Positions 13,401-22,051 of a stretch of DNA of 64,000 nt are shown piece by piece (position 1 is the first letter of the stretch; each line of letters opens with the position of its first letter). The DNA comes from Methanocorpusculum labreanum Z (GTDB lineage: Archaea; Halobacteriota; Methanomicrobia; Methanomicrobiales; Methanocorpusculaceae), in contig NC_008942.1 of NCBI RefSeq assembly GCF_000015765.1, positions 1,007,921 to 1,071,920 on the forward strand. The letters are read 5' to 3'. A program made the position numbers and the translations under genes. Below the pieces are notes generated by a model. It was given only the letters and a program-made list of their open reading frames with translations, was not told the origin of the DNA and did not search any database.

Positions 13401-13896
13401 CCTGTTCTTTTTTATCATCGAACTCCGCAACCCCCGCGATCTCATCGATGATCCGTCTGCGTTCCAGATCGCTCATATCCATGATGCGGGAGATATCTCC
13501 CTGCATCACGACATTGTATCCGTGCGGCTTGATCCCGCGTTTTGCAAGATACTCCAGGATTTCGGTTTGGGAACAGGTCTTTTCATTGAGATAATAATAA
13601 CTGTAATATCCGTTTGCGGTCCGTTTGATCCTCCGGCGGATTTTTGTCTCGTCCGAAAAGGTGAGGGTGACCTCGGCGGTATTTTTTCCAGACATGGTAT
13701 TGATGAAATCCGTGAGTTTTTCGGCGCGAAGGGTGCGTGAGGTGGATAAAGATAGAACGAAAAGGATAGAGTCGATGATGTTGCTTTTTCCCGAACCGTT
13801 CGGCCCGGATATTACAGTAAATCCTTCATAAAAGGGAATTTTTGTCTTTCTGGAAAAAGACTTGAAGTTGTCGATGTCAACCTGGACAATGTGCAC
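10447..13896 (-). CDS. smc: chromosome segregation protein SMC
   Basis: The 1149-residue product is full length for SMC. Walker A GPNGSGKSN is at residues 31-39. Two long coiled coils flank a hinge near residues 500-660 (with GVFGTVSSLG and GAMTGGSIRK). The C-terminal head carries the ABC signature MSGGEKSLTTLSF and Walker B FYALDEVDSNLD. SMC dimers extrude and organise DNA loops with ScpA. It follows an uncharacterised coiled-coil gene by 12 bases and overlaps scpA by 8. A 389-codon frame on the other strand is a shadow. Confidence 0.97.
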   Translation of the reverse strand: MHIVQVDIDNFKSFSRKTKIPFYEGFTVISGPNGSGKSNIIDSILFVLSLSTSRTLRAEKLTDFINTMSGKNTAEVTLTFSDETKIRRRIKRTANGYYSYYYLNEKTCSQTEILEYLAKRGIKPHGYNVVMQGDISRIMDMSDLERRRIIDEIAGVAEFDDKKEQALVELEQVRASIDREEILLASYAKQLEELADAREDAVKYQKLQAELDYLKAAKQIVRLQDLERELGLIAHSRSEQEEKRAGIRNDISLQENEKNSRLEEVREIDKEISHKQGPAYMRIIGGIEAEKGNIRVAEETIIRRKKEKESNLAEMNRLYLDLQKNQNTLNDKIRESQTLQIDKANLAMELEAQKKTLEKAHELVSKCSRDSKGAQAELVDLMRQVEEKKEVRGSIVVQRDGIIERSRVRAQELEKLQREQGSLAEERSEKQAEIDSLEHDLLDARKNKGILDKQIGETERAMLGARKALEPLREEIARLTKKQMQIEAQQQASGASDRTISAILGMDGVFGTVSSLGKVIDSAYAVALNIAAGGRLNNVVVDSDQTAANVIRYLKDERLGRLTLLPLNKMKPQPPLPPLAGNGVVDYAINLIDFDPEYRDAFNLVFGQTVVVETLDAGRRLMGRYRMVTLEGELLERGGAMTGGSIRKDLRGFGVAVGRESADISAKLADLRNDESDLVAAEARHRSVAEGLRAERNESDSAIVKFELKISDCNRILDKIADDEIRASRLLEETDRDKKETANQVAELETRVDALSDELEVLNQRVSELRSVLNEDEFNLLTDKLQKAQSSYNDTSRRYENKVNDLSGLNLERQHFKQNVEQITRERTTLEGKNVSIDQEIADCYAAIDTAKSAITAFEDEMKAFTGEIEQLTEERNKAQHAADEAQLRIVTLQGDEERCNVQISAFDEKSASLALEMSEIKGSISEEIVCDLCMDEILDRVATTERAVRKLGNVNMRAIEQYDEVQKRSIERTEKKETLSRERQALLDKIDSFKQMKFDAFMNAYSAINLHFQDIYSRLNEGAGHLVLDDIEDPFQGGMTFEVSPRGKEVTRLNMMSGGEKSLTTLSFIFAIQQYMPAPFYALDEVDSNLDGVNVERLSQMVRDICTKSQFVIVSHRKPMIEAADRMVGVTLRMSDKSTLVTGVKVNG

Positions 13897-13908
13897 GAAT
13901 GAACTCCG

Positions 13909-14577
13909 TTAACGCTTGATTTCCACCGTGTCGTCATCCTCAGCTTCGATAACCGCCGAAGAGTCGGCACGAATAGACATCGAGTGTGAGGCACGGGACG
14001 GATTGAAGCCGGTACCTGCGATGATAACGTTGTGATCGGTCGTTTTTCTCCGTTTCTGGATCGTTCCGTCCTGCTGCATTACATATTCAAACTCGCCGGG
14101 TTTCAGATTCTCGACCGGTACATCGGGAGTGACGGGGGCAGAGGCGCGAACCGGCTCCGCTGCCGGTGCGGGAGCCGGACGACTCATGCGGGGAGCCGGG
14201 GCTTCGACTGGAGATCGTCTGGGGGCTGGAGTACTCTTTGAAGCCGGAACCTCAGAGCGAGCGGAAACAGGTTCTGCAACCGGCTCGGCGACGACTTCCC
14301 CTCTCCGGACACCGAAGCGGGATGCTTCCGGATGACTTTTGACCGGGGTTCCGCCGAGTTTTTCCACCTGGACGCTGAGTTTGCGGGTCACGGACTTCAG
14401 ATCGAGAAGTTCCTCGGTAAGTCCTTTGACCATTATCTCGAGTTCACGGATTTTGCGTTCAAGTTCCTCAGTATTTTCCGATTTTTCGGCAGTCGCCTGT
14501 ACGGTTTCCTGCTTGCCGGCGAGCCCGCGTTCCTGTTCGGCAAGTTCGTGCTCTAAGAATTTCATTCTGGTATCCAT
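13909..14577 (-). CDS. coiled-coil, proline/alanine-rich protein upstream of smc
   Basis: I do not recognise this family. From the Met at 14577 it has 222 residues in three parts: an N-terminal predicted coiled coil (about residues 1-80, rich in E, K, L), a low-complexity Pro/Ala/Val/Glu stretch (about 95-165), and a conserved-looking C-terminal segment with GEFEYVMQQDGTIQKRRKTT and an acidic end. No signal or membrane segment is seen. An alternative start 35 codons upstream exists, but the coiled coil begins right at MDTRMKFLEHEL and a weak AGGAT lies about 11 bases upstream. It ends 12 bases before smc, so the two are almost surely one transcript and it may work with condensin or in chromosome or cell-division architecture (inference). 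Confidence 0.7.
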   Translation of the reverse strand: MDTRMKFLEHELAEQERGLAGKQETVQATAEKSENTEELERKIRELEIMVKGLTEELLDLKSVTRKLSVQVEKLGGTPVKSHPEASRFGVRRGEVVAEPVAEPVSARSEVPASKSTPAPRRSPVEAPAPRMSRPAPAPAAEPVRASAPVTPDVPVENLKPGEFEYVMQQDGTIQKRRKTTDHNVIIAGTGFNPSRASHSMSIRADSSAVIEAEDDDTVEIKR

Positions 14578-14766
14578 GATTGCATCTATCCTGTAAAAAT
14601 AATTAATAGGTTTTTCAGTGCCCATTGTATAATACACTTGTGGAACGGCCGGACAGATACCACAAATGCGAGGCAGAATCAAAAGATTATAACAGTAATC
14701 GGGAGATTCGGGACATGCAAAGATGCTTGGGAAAAAGAAAAAAATGGTTGATTCAGGTATAGATGA

Positions 14767-16692
14767 TCAGACCATCCGGTAGGTCTCGAGATTCTGGGGG
14801 GCCACGGTTTGGATATGGAATTTCTTATAGATGGAACTGGCAAAGTCGATTGTCTTGGACTCTTCGCCATGGATCGTAAAGACACGCTCGGGTTTCGGCT
14901 GAACGTACTGGACGTAATTCATCAGCTGTTTTCGGTCGGCGTGACCTGAAAATCCTTCCACGGTCTGGATCTCCATATTGATAACGATCGTGCCGCGTTT
15001 GCCGATCGGCACTTCACGCCAGCCTTTCTGGATACGGCGTCCGTAGGTTCCTTCAGCCTGATATCCAACAAAGACGATCATATTCTTCGGAGACTCGGCA
15101 AGGTTGCTTAAATATTCGATCACCGGACCGCCGTTCATCATACCGCTCGTGGAGATGATGACACAGGGATCTTCCGAGAAGATGACCTGCTGACGTTTGT
15201 CGTAGGAATCGACCTGTTCGAAACAGTCGGCAAGGAACGGATTATAGTTGTCACGGAAGATAAGATTGCGAAGGTCGGTGTTGAGATACTCTGGGTAAGC
15301 CGTGTGCATCGCGGTTGCTTCCTTGATCATTCCGTCAAGATAGACCTTGCATTTTGGGATCCGGTTGTTTCTCATACCCTCTTCGATGGCGAGCATCAGT
15401 TCCTGGGATCGTCCGACGGCAAATGCCGGGATCAGAACTTTTCCGCCGCGGCCGAGCGTTTCGTTGATGACCTCATACAGCCGCTCTTCCGCCTCGACTC
15501 TTGAAGGAGAAAAGTCATCCGAACCTCCGTAGGTACTCTCGATAACGAGAGACTCCAGCCGCGGGAACTGGGAGACTGCCGGGTTAAAGAGGCGGCTCTT
15601 CCCGTAGAACAGATCGCCGGTAAAGGCAACGTTGTACACGCCGTTTCCTACATTGAAGTGGGCGATGGCGGAGCCGAGAATATGGCCGGCGTTGTGCAGG
15701 GTGAGTTTCATGTCGGGGGCGATGTCGGTTACGTCGCCGTAGCCGAGGGCTATGGTATGCTTCACGAATTCACGGATCTCGTTCGAAGAGTACGGCGGAG
15801 CACGGTCCTCTTTGTTGTTCACATCCAGATAATCCAGCTGAAGCATCGTCGCAAGATCGCGGGTGGCGGGGGTTGTATAGACAGGCCCGTCGTATCCGTA
15901 TCTGTATAACAGCGGGATAAATGCAGAGTGATCAAGATGAGCATGGGTCAAAACGACGGCGTCAAGATTCGTGAACGGATAGATTTCAGGGACGTTCAGA
16001 TACGGCGAAGAGGCAGCGCCGGTTGCTCCGGGGGATTCCCCGCAGTCGATCAGGACTTTGCTTTCCGGCGTGCTCAAAAGAAACGCCGCACGACCGACCT
16101 GACGGCAGCACCCGAGCGTGGTCAGACGAAGCCACTGATCGTGATCGCGGCCGGTATAGATGGAATCCCGGTGGATCCGCTTCCCGCATTTACGGAGAAA
16201 CTCCTTTCTCTCGTCACGGGATTCACGAAGATACTGACGAACCTGTTTGATCGTCACGGAGGGAATCGGCGGGGTTCTCGCAGCCTTCGGCGTCCATCCT
16301 GTCTTCATGGTGATGTCGCGAAGCGTAGAGCCGTTCTTCCCGATAACGACGCCCGGCTTTTCAGCCTCGATCAGGACCTCTCCCGTATCAGTATCGAAGA
16401 AAATATCCGTGATCCCTGCTGATTCAGGCACAACTGCCTTGATCATATCATAGGCCTCTTCGGTATCTCCAAGAATATTGGGGCGGACAACGATACGTTT
16501 GCGTAAATCGCGGGCAAGCGTTTTGATCAGGTCATGATCCTCGGCAAACCTTTTCGGATCATCAGTATAGATGACCATCTCCGGGCCTTCAAATTCAACA
16601 TCCGTTACGGTAACTCCACGAGGAACTTTTTTATTAATAGTTACTTTGAGTTCTTTGAGTCTGTCTTCAACCTGCATAAAATTCGTTTCCAA
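14767..16692 (-). CDS. fttA: FttA/aCPSF1, beta-CASP ribonuclease with KH domains
   Basis: The 641-residue protein has the domain order of archaeal CPSF1. Two N-terminal KH domains include VIGKNG (residues 116-121). A metallo-beta-lactamase core has THAHLDH at 249-255, and a beta-CASP insert is followed by FSGHADR and the final HGE motif near the C terminus. This conserved endonuclease cleaves nascent RNA after U-rich tracts and terminates transcription in archaea (established for the family). It starts 11 bases after psmB, so the two form one operon. The stop is followed by an AT-rich gap before the coiled-coil gene. Confidence 0.95.
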   Translation of the reverse strand: METNFMQVEDRLKELKVTINKKVPRGVTVTDVEFEGPEMVIYTDDPKRFAEDHDLIKTLARDLRKRIVVRPNILGDTEEAYDMIKAVVPESAGITDIFFDTDTGEVLIEAEKPGVVIGKNGSTLRDITMKTGWTPKAARTPPIPSVTIKQVRQYLRESRDERKEFLRKCGKRIHRDSIYTGRDHDQWLRLTTLGCCRQVGRAAFLLSTPESKVLIDCGESPGATGAASSPYLNVPEIYPFTNLDAVVLTHAHLDHSAFIPLLYRYGYDGPVYTTPATRDLATMLQLDYLDVNNKEDRAPPYSSNEIREFVKHTIALGYGDVTDIAPDMKLTLHNAGHILGSAIAHFNVGNGVYNVAFTGDLFYGKSRLFNPAVSQFPRLESLVIESTYGGSDDFSPSRVEAEERLYEVINETLGRGGKVLIPAFAVGRSQELMLAIEEGMRNNRIPKCKVYLDGMIKEATAMHTAYPEYLNTDLRNLIFRDNYNPFLADCFEQVDSYDKRQQVIFSEDPCVIISTSGMMNGGPVIEYLSNLAESPKNMIVFVGYQAEGTYGRRIQKGWREVPIGKRGTIVINMEIQTVEGFSGHADRKQLMNYVQYVQPKPERVFTIHGEESKTIDFASSIYKKFHIQTVAPQNLETYRMV

Positions 16693-16703
16693 AAAAAGTG
16701 AGA

Positions 16704-17342
16704 TTATTTTGCCGGGGGCAGATACCCGGCTATTTTATCCTCAGGAAGATATTCGAACTTCTCCTGGGTTATTATCACCACATTGTATCCCTCTCCGGAA
16801 GCCGAGTCACGAAGCATTGCTGCGCGAAGTGCACGTACGGCTAGTTCGATTGCTTCCTCCTCGGTCATATTGGGTTTGAACCGATCCTCTAAGACACCGT
16901 AGGCTGTCAGCGATCCAGATCCCGTCGAGACAAAGTTCTCTTCAAGCGTTGCTCCGCCGGCCGCATCTACGGAGTATACGGAAGGACCGCTGGTATCGAC
17001 ACCACCGACAAGAAGCTGAACGTAGTATGGTGAAAAGCGATTCTGGTTCAGATAATTGGAAAGGATCGTTGCTGCCGCCCCGACACTGATCTTCTGACCT
17101 CTGCGGATCTCGTAGAGGTTGCATTCGACATTGATGATTCTGACAAGCTGCTGGGCATCCCCAACCCCACCGGCGATTGTCATACCGATCTTATCAGTGA
17201 TGGCATGTACTTTCTTTGCTTTCTTGCTGGCGATCAAGTTACCCATCGTTGCCCGCCTCTCGGTAGCAAGGATGACGCCGCCATCGAATACAATACCCAC
17301 TGTGGTGGTTCCCGTTTTAACGTCCTGGTGTTCTTGTGACAT
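16704..17342 (-). CDS. psmB: proteasome subunit beta
   Basis: Starting at 17342 (GAGGT six bases upstream) the protein has 212 residues with a short propeptide MSQEHQDVKTG. Autocleavage before Thr12 would expose the catalytic N-terminal threonine of TTTVG. The mature enzyme keeps Glu17 and Lys33 in ATERRATMG and SKKAKK. With alpha subunits it forms the 20S core that degrades unfolded proteins. The frame is open for another 17 codons upstream, but these look like leader. It is followed after 11 bases by fttA, linking proteolysis and RNA processing genes. Confidence 0.95.
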   Translation of the reverse strand: MSQEHQDVKTGTTTVGIVFDGGVILATERRATMGNLIASKKAKKVHAITDKIGMTIAGGVGDAQQLVRIINVECNLYEIRRGQKISVGAAATILSNYLNQNRFSPYYVQLLVGGVDTSGPSVYSVDAAGGATLEENFVSTGSGSLTAYGVLEDRFKPNMTEEEAIELAVRALRAAMLRDSASGEGYNVVIITQEKFEYLPEDKIAGYLPPAK

Positions 17343-17464
17343 GAGAAACCTCAAATTAAGGTACGCTGCAAATTCATAAAACACTGTTTTCATTGAAACA
17401 GCTAAAAGCGCTAATAGTTAAGTGTACGCTAAATGTGATAAACTTGCCGACTGAGATTAAAAAA

Positions 17465-18184
17465 TTACAGAGTCCAGGACTGCATGTCAAAAGCGGCATG
17501 CTCATAGTCCCAGGGTATTTTATGACTCATATGAACGCACCAGAACTCTTTTGGAGCCAGATTTTCGGCAAGTCTTTCGGCATCCTCAATGTTCATGTGT
17601 TTGGAGATGTTGACTCCCGGCGGGAATATGCCGTCGAGCAGTAAAAGATCAGCGCCTTTCATCTGCTCAAGCGAAGCTTCGGAAAGTTCGGCACGTGTAT
17701 CGCAGGAGTAGACGAACGTTTTGCCGTCGGCAGTGATCCGAACACCGTAGGTCGGAGTGTCGTGAACGACGGGAAAGAGTGTTACTTCCATCCCGCAGAT
17801 ATCGATTGGTTCAAACGGTTTGACCGAGTGTTCTTCGTGACGGATGAAACAAAATATCCCCCCGCAGTACGCCAGCACCTCGGGTGCCCCGTAAACCGAG
17901 ATCGGTTCCCGCTGGACCCGGTAAAAGTCGCCGAACCCCATGAAATGATCATAATGTCCATGGGTCCAGATGACGGCGTCGATTCGCGGGGAGTCGGCGG
18001 CCAGCAGTTGAGCACGCATATCCGGTCCTGTGTCAATTAAGAGATGGCGGCCTTTGTGCTCAACTAACAGCGAAGTTCGAAGCCGTTGTTTTCCCATTTC
18101 CTTTGCTTCACGGCAGATTGGACACTCACATCCGATTTTCGGCGTGCCGACAACGTCTCCGGTTCCAAGCGCCGTCACCTTCAT
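17465..18184 (-). CDS. metallo-beta-lactamase-fold hydrolase, PhnP-like
   Basis: The 239-residue product starts at 18184 with an ATG that overlaps the stop of the upstream ATPase gene (TGATG). It has LGTGDVVGTPKIGCECPIC near the N terminus, as in PhnP-type phosphodiesterases, the metal motif THGHYDH (about residue 75), and later HDTPTYG and SCDTR. PhnP members hydrolyse cyclic phosphodiesters such as phosphoribosyl cyclic phosphate; others in the family are of unknown function. The two close cysteine pairs may bind a structural zinc. The exact substrate is not known here. Confidence 0.85.
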   Translation of the reverse strand: MKVTALGTGDVVGTPKIGCECPICREAKEMGKQRLRTSLLVEHKGRHLLIDTGPDMRAQLLAADSPRIDAVIWTHGHYDHFMGFGDFYRVQREPISVYGAPEVLAYCGGIFCFIRHEEHSVKPFEPIDICGMEVTLFPVVHDTPTYGVRITADGKTFVYSCDTRAELSEASLEQMKGADLLLLDGIFPPGVNISKHMNIEDAERLAENLAPKEFWCVHMSHKIPWDYEHAAFDMQSWTL

Positions 18185-19467
18185 CAGGTGCACCCGCTGC
18201 GAACCAGATTTCTCCGGTTGACCAGTTCCATTCCTGCATTCACGTCGGCTTCGTTGATCTCCTTTCTTCCGGAAAGAAGAGCCGAGACGATCGCTTCTGT
18301 AAGCATCATACGCAGATCGGCTCCCGAAAAACCCTCAGTCCGTGCCGCAAGCGTCGTGAAGTCGATCGTGCAGGGAATGTCGGAGGCAACATGATTCAGG
18401 ATCGCTTCCCGCATGCCTGCATCGGGAAGGGTGAAGGTGACGACCTCATCGAACCGGCGCCAGGCGGCCTCATCGAGCATGCCGGCATGGTTTGTAGCAC
18501 CGATCAGCAGAACCTTGTCTTTGATCAGATTGATGTGGTCGATACATTTGAGAAGGGTATTAACCCCGCGTTTCATCGTGCCGTTGTCATCGGAGATACG
18601 GGTCTTGGCAATGTAATCGAATTCATCGATGAAAAGAATACACGGTGCGATCTTCTTTGCAAGATCGAATATCCGGTCAATGTTCTTCGACGTCTCGCCG
18701 AGATACTGGGAAGTGATCATCGAAAGACGGACCTCGAGAACCGGCATGTGGACCGAACGCGATAACGCGAGGGCAAACGAGGTTTTACCGGTTCCTGGCG
18801 GACCTACCAGAAGGATCCTTCCGAGTTCATAGATACGGTGGCTTCTCAGGAAATCCTGATTTTCAAGAGAGATCTGAACTTTTCTGACAATGCCGAGCTG
18901 ATCGGGGGTACAGACGAGATCTGAGAGAGAGAACTCGATCTCTTCCGGGGCATACGGGACCACAAGATCGGCCGCTTCTTTGAACGACTCCGATTTATCC
19001 GTTATCGCGGCCAGTTTTCCGGTCAGATATGCGGTCGTATCTTCAAAGAGCGGGATGTTTTCCCGGGCTTTTTTGTAGTTGACCTCGGTTTCTCCTGCAG
19101 TCTCCAGAGCAAGAGTAAGTGCAGGATTCTGCATAAGTTTTGCAGGACCTACATGCCGGAAGTACCATTTCAGCGCCGGAGAAAAGGCAGTGACTGAAAA
19201 CTGCCCGAGATCGTTGCATAAGAGATAGGAGTTTTTCTCGTCCTGAATTATGCGGCGGGCGGGTAGATTCGGGAGATAGGATTTTAACACGCCCTCCTTT
19301 ATCATAACCGGCCGGGCGATGACTCCGGGAGATTCGGTACAGAACATCTGCCTGATGGCTACGGGGAGGTCATTGACCTCTAACGCAGGATTAGTGTTCA
19401 CCACTTCAGCAGTAAGGACAATTTCGGTCAACTGCAGAAGTCCCGGGTCTATTGATATTGAATCCAT
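18184..19467 (-). CDS. AAA ATPase, archaeal type
   Basis: The 427-residue protein has an N-terminal part of about 170 residues without a known motif. A single AAA module follows: Walker A GPPGTGKTS at 222-230, Walker B ILFIDEFD at about 277-284, sensor 1 GATNHAG, arginine-finger region AAWRRFD, and a helical lid with GFSGADLR. The module resembles the FtsH/Cdc48 class of remodelling ATPases, but there is no protease domain. Its end is translationally coupled to the PhnP-like hydrolase by TGATG, which suggests a shared process. The specific substrate is unknown. Confidence 0.85.
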   Translation of the reverse strand: MDSISIDPGLLQLTEIVLTAEVVNTNPALEVNDLPVAIRQMFCTESPGVIARPVMIKEGVLKSYLPNLPARRIIQDEKNSYLLCNDLGQFSVTAFSPALKWYFRHVGPAKLMQNPALTLALETAGETEVNYKKARENIPLFEDTTAYLTGKLAAITDKSESFKEAADLVVPYAPEEIEFSLSDLVCTPDQLGIVRKVQISLENQDFLRSHRIYELGRILLVGPPGTGKTSFALALSRSVHMPVLEVRLSMITSQYLGETSKNIDRIFDLAKKIAPCILFIDEFDYIAKTRISDDNGTMKRGVNTLLKCIDHINLIKDKVLLIGATNHAGMLDEAAWRRFDEVVTFTLPDAGMREAILNHVASDIPCTIDFTTLAARTEGFSGADLRMMLTEAIVSALLSGRKEINEADVNAGMELVNRRNLVRSGCT

Positions 19468-19574
19468 AATGGTCCATATATATGTGTGTGAAAAAAGTAT
19501 AAGCCTTCGTGTGATGGATGCGTTCTAAAAGAGGAGCATAGTATTTCAGCTCAGGCAACCAAACTCATAGAATA

Positions 19575-20351
19575 ATGACTGAACATCCGCAGGTTTCTGA
19601 CATCCTCAATCAGGTAAAGGACGGAATACTTGACCCGGCGACTGCAGAAAAGAGGCTGACGGCCCTGGCAGTAACCCGGGTCGGCGATGTGGCAAATTTG
19701 GATATGGAACGGTGCAGCCGATGCGGGATGCCCGAGGTTGTTCTGGCCGAAGGGAAGGATACCGAATCGCTCGTAAAAATCATGCATAGTTATGTGCTGG
19801 CGTCCGGGCGATGCATCGCATCACGCATAACAGCTGATCAGATAAAAGCAGTGTGCAAAGATCTCCCAATGGGAGTTGCCGCTGAAATCAGGGAACCGGG
19901 AAGTGTTCTGATTCTGTCTGACGGCACGCTACCCACCCCATCGGGCGGCACCGTCGGCATCGTGACGGCGGGAACTTCCGACATCCAGGTAGCCGAAGAG
20001 GCACGGGCAATTGCAGAAGAAATGGGAGCTAAAGTCCTCACAACATTCGATGTGGGGGTTGCCGGCATCCACCGGCTGATCCCTGCTTTAGAAAAACTGC
20101 GGGAGGCGGATGTGTATGTGGTCTGTGCCGGGAGAGAAGGAACTCTTCCTTCCGTAGTTGCGGGCCTCGTCGACAAACCGGTGATCGGCGTTCCAGTAAG
20201 TACCGGATACGGATATATGGGGCAGGGGGCGGCGGCTCTCGCCAGCATGCTCCAGTCGTGTGCTGTAATTACGGTCGTCAACATCGACGCAGGTTTTACC
20301 GCAGGAGCATTCGCCGCCAGGATCGCGGCACTTATCGGAGGGAAAAAATGA
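19575..20351 (+). CDS. larB: LarB, pyridinium-3,5-biscarboxylic acid mononucleotide synthase
   Basis: The 258-residue protein shows the LarB signature: [32 protein letters not shown] and [11 protein letters not shown] (given in parts: [28 protein letters not shown]). LarB carboxylates the pyridine ring of nicotinic acid adenine dinucleotide and releases AMP, the first step to the nickel-pincer nucleotide. The C-terminal half is PurE-like. No larC or larE is nearby. It overlaps the next gene, nadM, by ATGA, and NadM makes the dinucleotide that LarB consumes, so the pair is metabolically sensible. Confidence 0.92.
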   Translation: MTEHPQVSDILNQVKDGILDPATAEKRLTALAVTRVGDVANLDMERCSRCGMPEVVLAEGKDTESLVKIMHSYVLASGRCIASRITADQIKAVCKDLPMGVAAEIREPGSVLILSDGTLPTPSGGTVGIVTAGTSDIQVAEEARAIAEEMGAKVLTTFDVGVAGIHRLIPALEKLREADVYVVCAGREGTLPSVVAGLVDKPVIGVPVSTGYGYMGQGAAALASMLQSCAVITVVNIDAGFTAGAFAARIAALIGGKK

Positions 20352-20854
20352 GGCGCGGTTTATACGTTGGACGGTTCCAGCCATTTCACAACGGTCATAA
20401 AGCAGTGATCGACGGCCTCGCAGAAGAAGTGGATGAACTCATCATCGGCATCGGCAGTGCGGATATCAGCCATGATATCAGGCATCCGTTTACCGCAGGC
20501 GAACGGGTACTGATGATCACCCGGGCACTGAATGGATTAAAAATCCCGTTCTACGTCATCCCCCTAGAAGATGTGAAAAGAAATGCCCTGTGGGTCGCCC
20601 ACGTAAAATCCATGGTCCCGCCCTTTGATACGGTATACACCTCCAACCCCTTAGTGATCCAGCTTTTCAAAGAAGCGGGCATCCCGGTGCTTTCCCCTCC
20701 GATGTATCTGCGGGAGAGTCTATCGGGAACGGCTGTTCGGAAAAAAATGTATCATGGGGAAGCATGGGAAGAGTATGTGCCAAAGGAAGTTGTCTCTGTT
20801 GTTGGAGAGATACATGGGATCGAACGCATGCAGCAGATTTCAAAAAGCGACTGA
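20348..20854 (+). CDS. nadM: nicotinamide-nucleotide adenylyltransferase, archaeal NadM
   Basis: The 168-residue product begins at 20348, its ATG overlapping the larB stop. It has the nucleotidyltransferase motif [10 protein letters not shown] at residues 8-17 and the C-terminal LSGTAVR (ISxTxxR type). The enzyme joins NMN or nicotinate mononucleotide to ATP, giving NAD or NaAD. The open frame extends 30 codons upstream inside larB, but those residues are basic and unlike the family. Length and motifs match archaeal NMNAT. Confidence 0.93.
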   Translation: MRRGLYVGRFQPFHNGHKAVIDGLAEEVDELIIGIGSADISHDIRHPFTAGERVLMITRALNGLKIPFYVIPLEDVKRNALWVAHVKSMVPPFDTVYTSNPLVIQLFKEAGIPVLSPPMYLRESLSGTAVRKKMYHGEAWEEYVPKEVVSVVGEIHGIERMQQISKSD

Positions 20855-20944
20855 GAAATTTTCACATCACATTTTAATCCGAGATATACCCGGCAAAAAT
20901 TACTGCGGGCCTCTTGCTTATCGACCCGCAAAAAAATCCTGTGT

Positions 20945-21922
20945 TTATGTTATTACTTTGATCCAGAGATGGAGATCACGGTACGCGGCCGCCATTTTAT
21001 CCTCTGCCGACGCCCCGATATCAGGTACCGTCTCATTATACAAAAGGAACTCCAGACGGTTGTACTCGGTATCGTAGATCGTAAAATTATACATCTCCAG
21101 ATACGTCGAGTTATCGGCAACATCTACCGAAAAGCGATTAAGGACCTTCGATGCATGAATGACCGACGAGTTCGTTGTTGAATCCCACTCCGCATTCAAT
21201 AGTAGGGTTTCAACCGTATAGGTCACATCCCGATATTCATGATTCCCGATCCCGATCCAGACAAACTGTTCTGTTCCCGCAAAAAACTTCTCGGGGTAGT
21301 CATCTGCCATTTTATCCGCCCCTAAAATATAAAACTCGGTAAACTTCTCCCCGTCTTTTGGAAATGCGATCACATAGACCGTTGTCACGGCCGCCACGAC
21401 AATTGCCGCGATAAGGATCCAGGAGAGTGCCTTGTCCAGTTTTGAACTGTCCTTTGGGAAAAATTCGGTTTTGAGTGTCGGTTTTACCTGCTCGAAAGGC
21501 ACGGCAAACCGTTCCTCATCTGGAACGGACGCACGCCTGTATACCGTGATGATCATCATCGCAAGAATAAAGATCACCAGAGAGGTAACGATCGGATCAA
21601 GACGAATCCCAAACGGCGTATAATTCAGAACGAGGCCGATCAGCGGCACTACCGCAATCGAAAGACCGACTGAGAGAGCAAACCGTTCGATCCCGTCGAT
21701 CGACTTCTTTTCCGGAAACAGTGCGCCGATCAAAACATACCCCGGAATAAAAAGAATCACCGGAACGGCAAATAATACCCGAAGAAACGTCTCGTTTACG
21801 ACCGGAACATAGATCATAGCTACCGTAAGCGCGACCCAAACCAGAATCACTGCCAGATCCTTGGGGAAATTTTTCGGGTCTGCCATACTGGCAAGCGTCT
21901 CAGCTAGATCTTTTTCCGGCAT
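20945..21922 (-). CDS. DUF1616 family membrane protein
   Basis: The 325-residue protein has about four hydrophobic spans in the first half (near residues 24-42, 48-66, 82-102 and 109-128) and a fifth near residue 167. A hydrophilic domain of about 130 residues follows and would lie outside the cell, rich in Asn/Thr/Asp and with possible N-glycosylation sites (NTT, NSS, NST). The phrase FIPGYVLIGALFPEKKS is characteristic of DUF1616 proteins of methanogens, which are linked to cell-surface glycoprotein loci; function is unproven. It is convergent with nadM. Confidence 0.8.
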   Translation of the reverse strand: MPEKDLAETLASMADPKNFPKDLAVILVWVALTVAMIYVPVVNETFLRVLFAVPVILFIPGYVLIGALFPEKKSIDGIERFALSVGLSIAVVPLIGLVLNYTPFGIRLDPIVTSLVIFILAMMIITVYRRASVPDEERFAVPFEQVKPTLKTEFFPKDSSKLDKALSWILIAAIVVAAVTTVYVIAFPKDGEKFTEFYILGADKMADDYPEKFFAGTEQFVWIGIGNHEYRDVTYTVETLLLNAEWDSTTNSSVIHASKVLNRFSVDVADNSTYLEMYNFTIYDTEYNRLEFLLYNETVPDIGASAEDKMAAAYRDLHLWIKVIT

Positions 21923-22051
21923 ATCTGGATGTATTATTCGTGGTGAGGTATTATGAGACTTGCGGGACGCTTTAGGGGGTGAGATTACCGGCAGACTTGT
22001 TTTTGATCACGTCGTCAGGTATTTCTTATAGCAGCCGCAATATCTACTACA

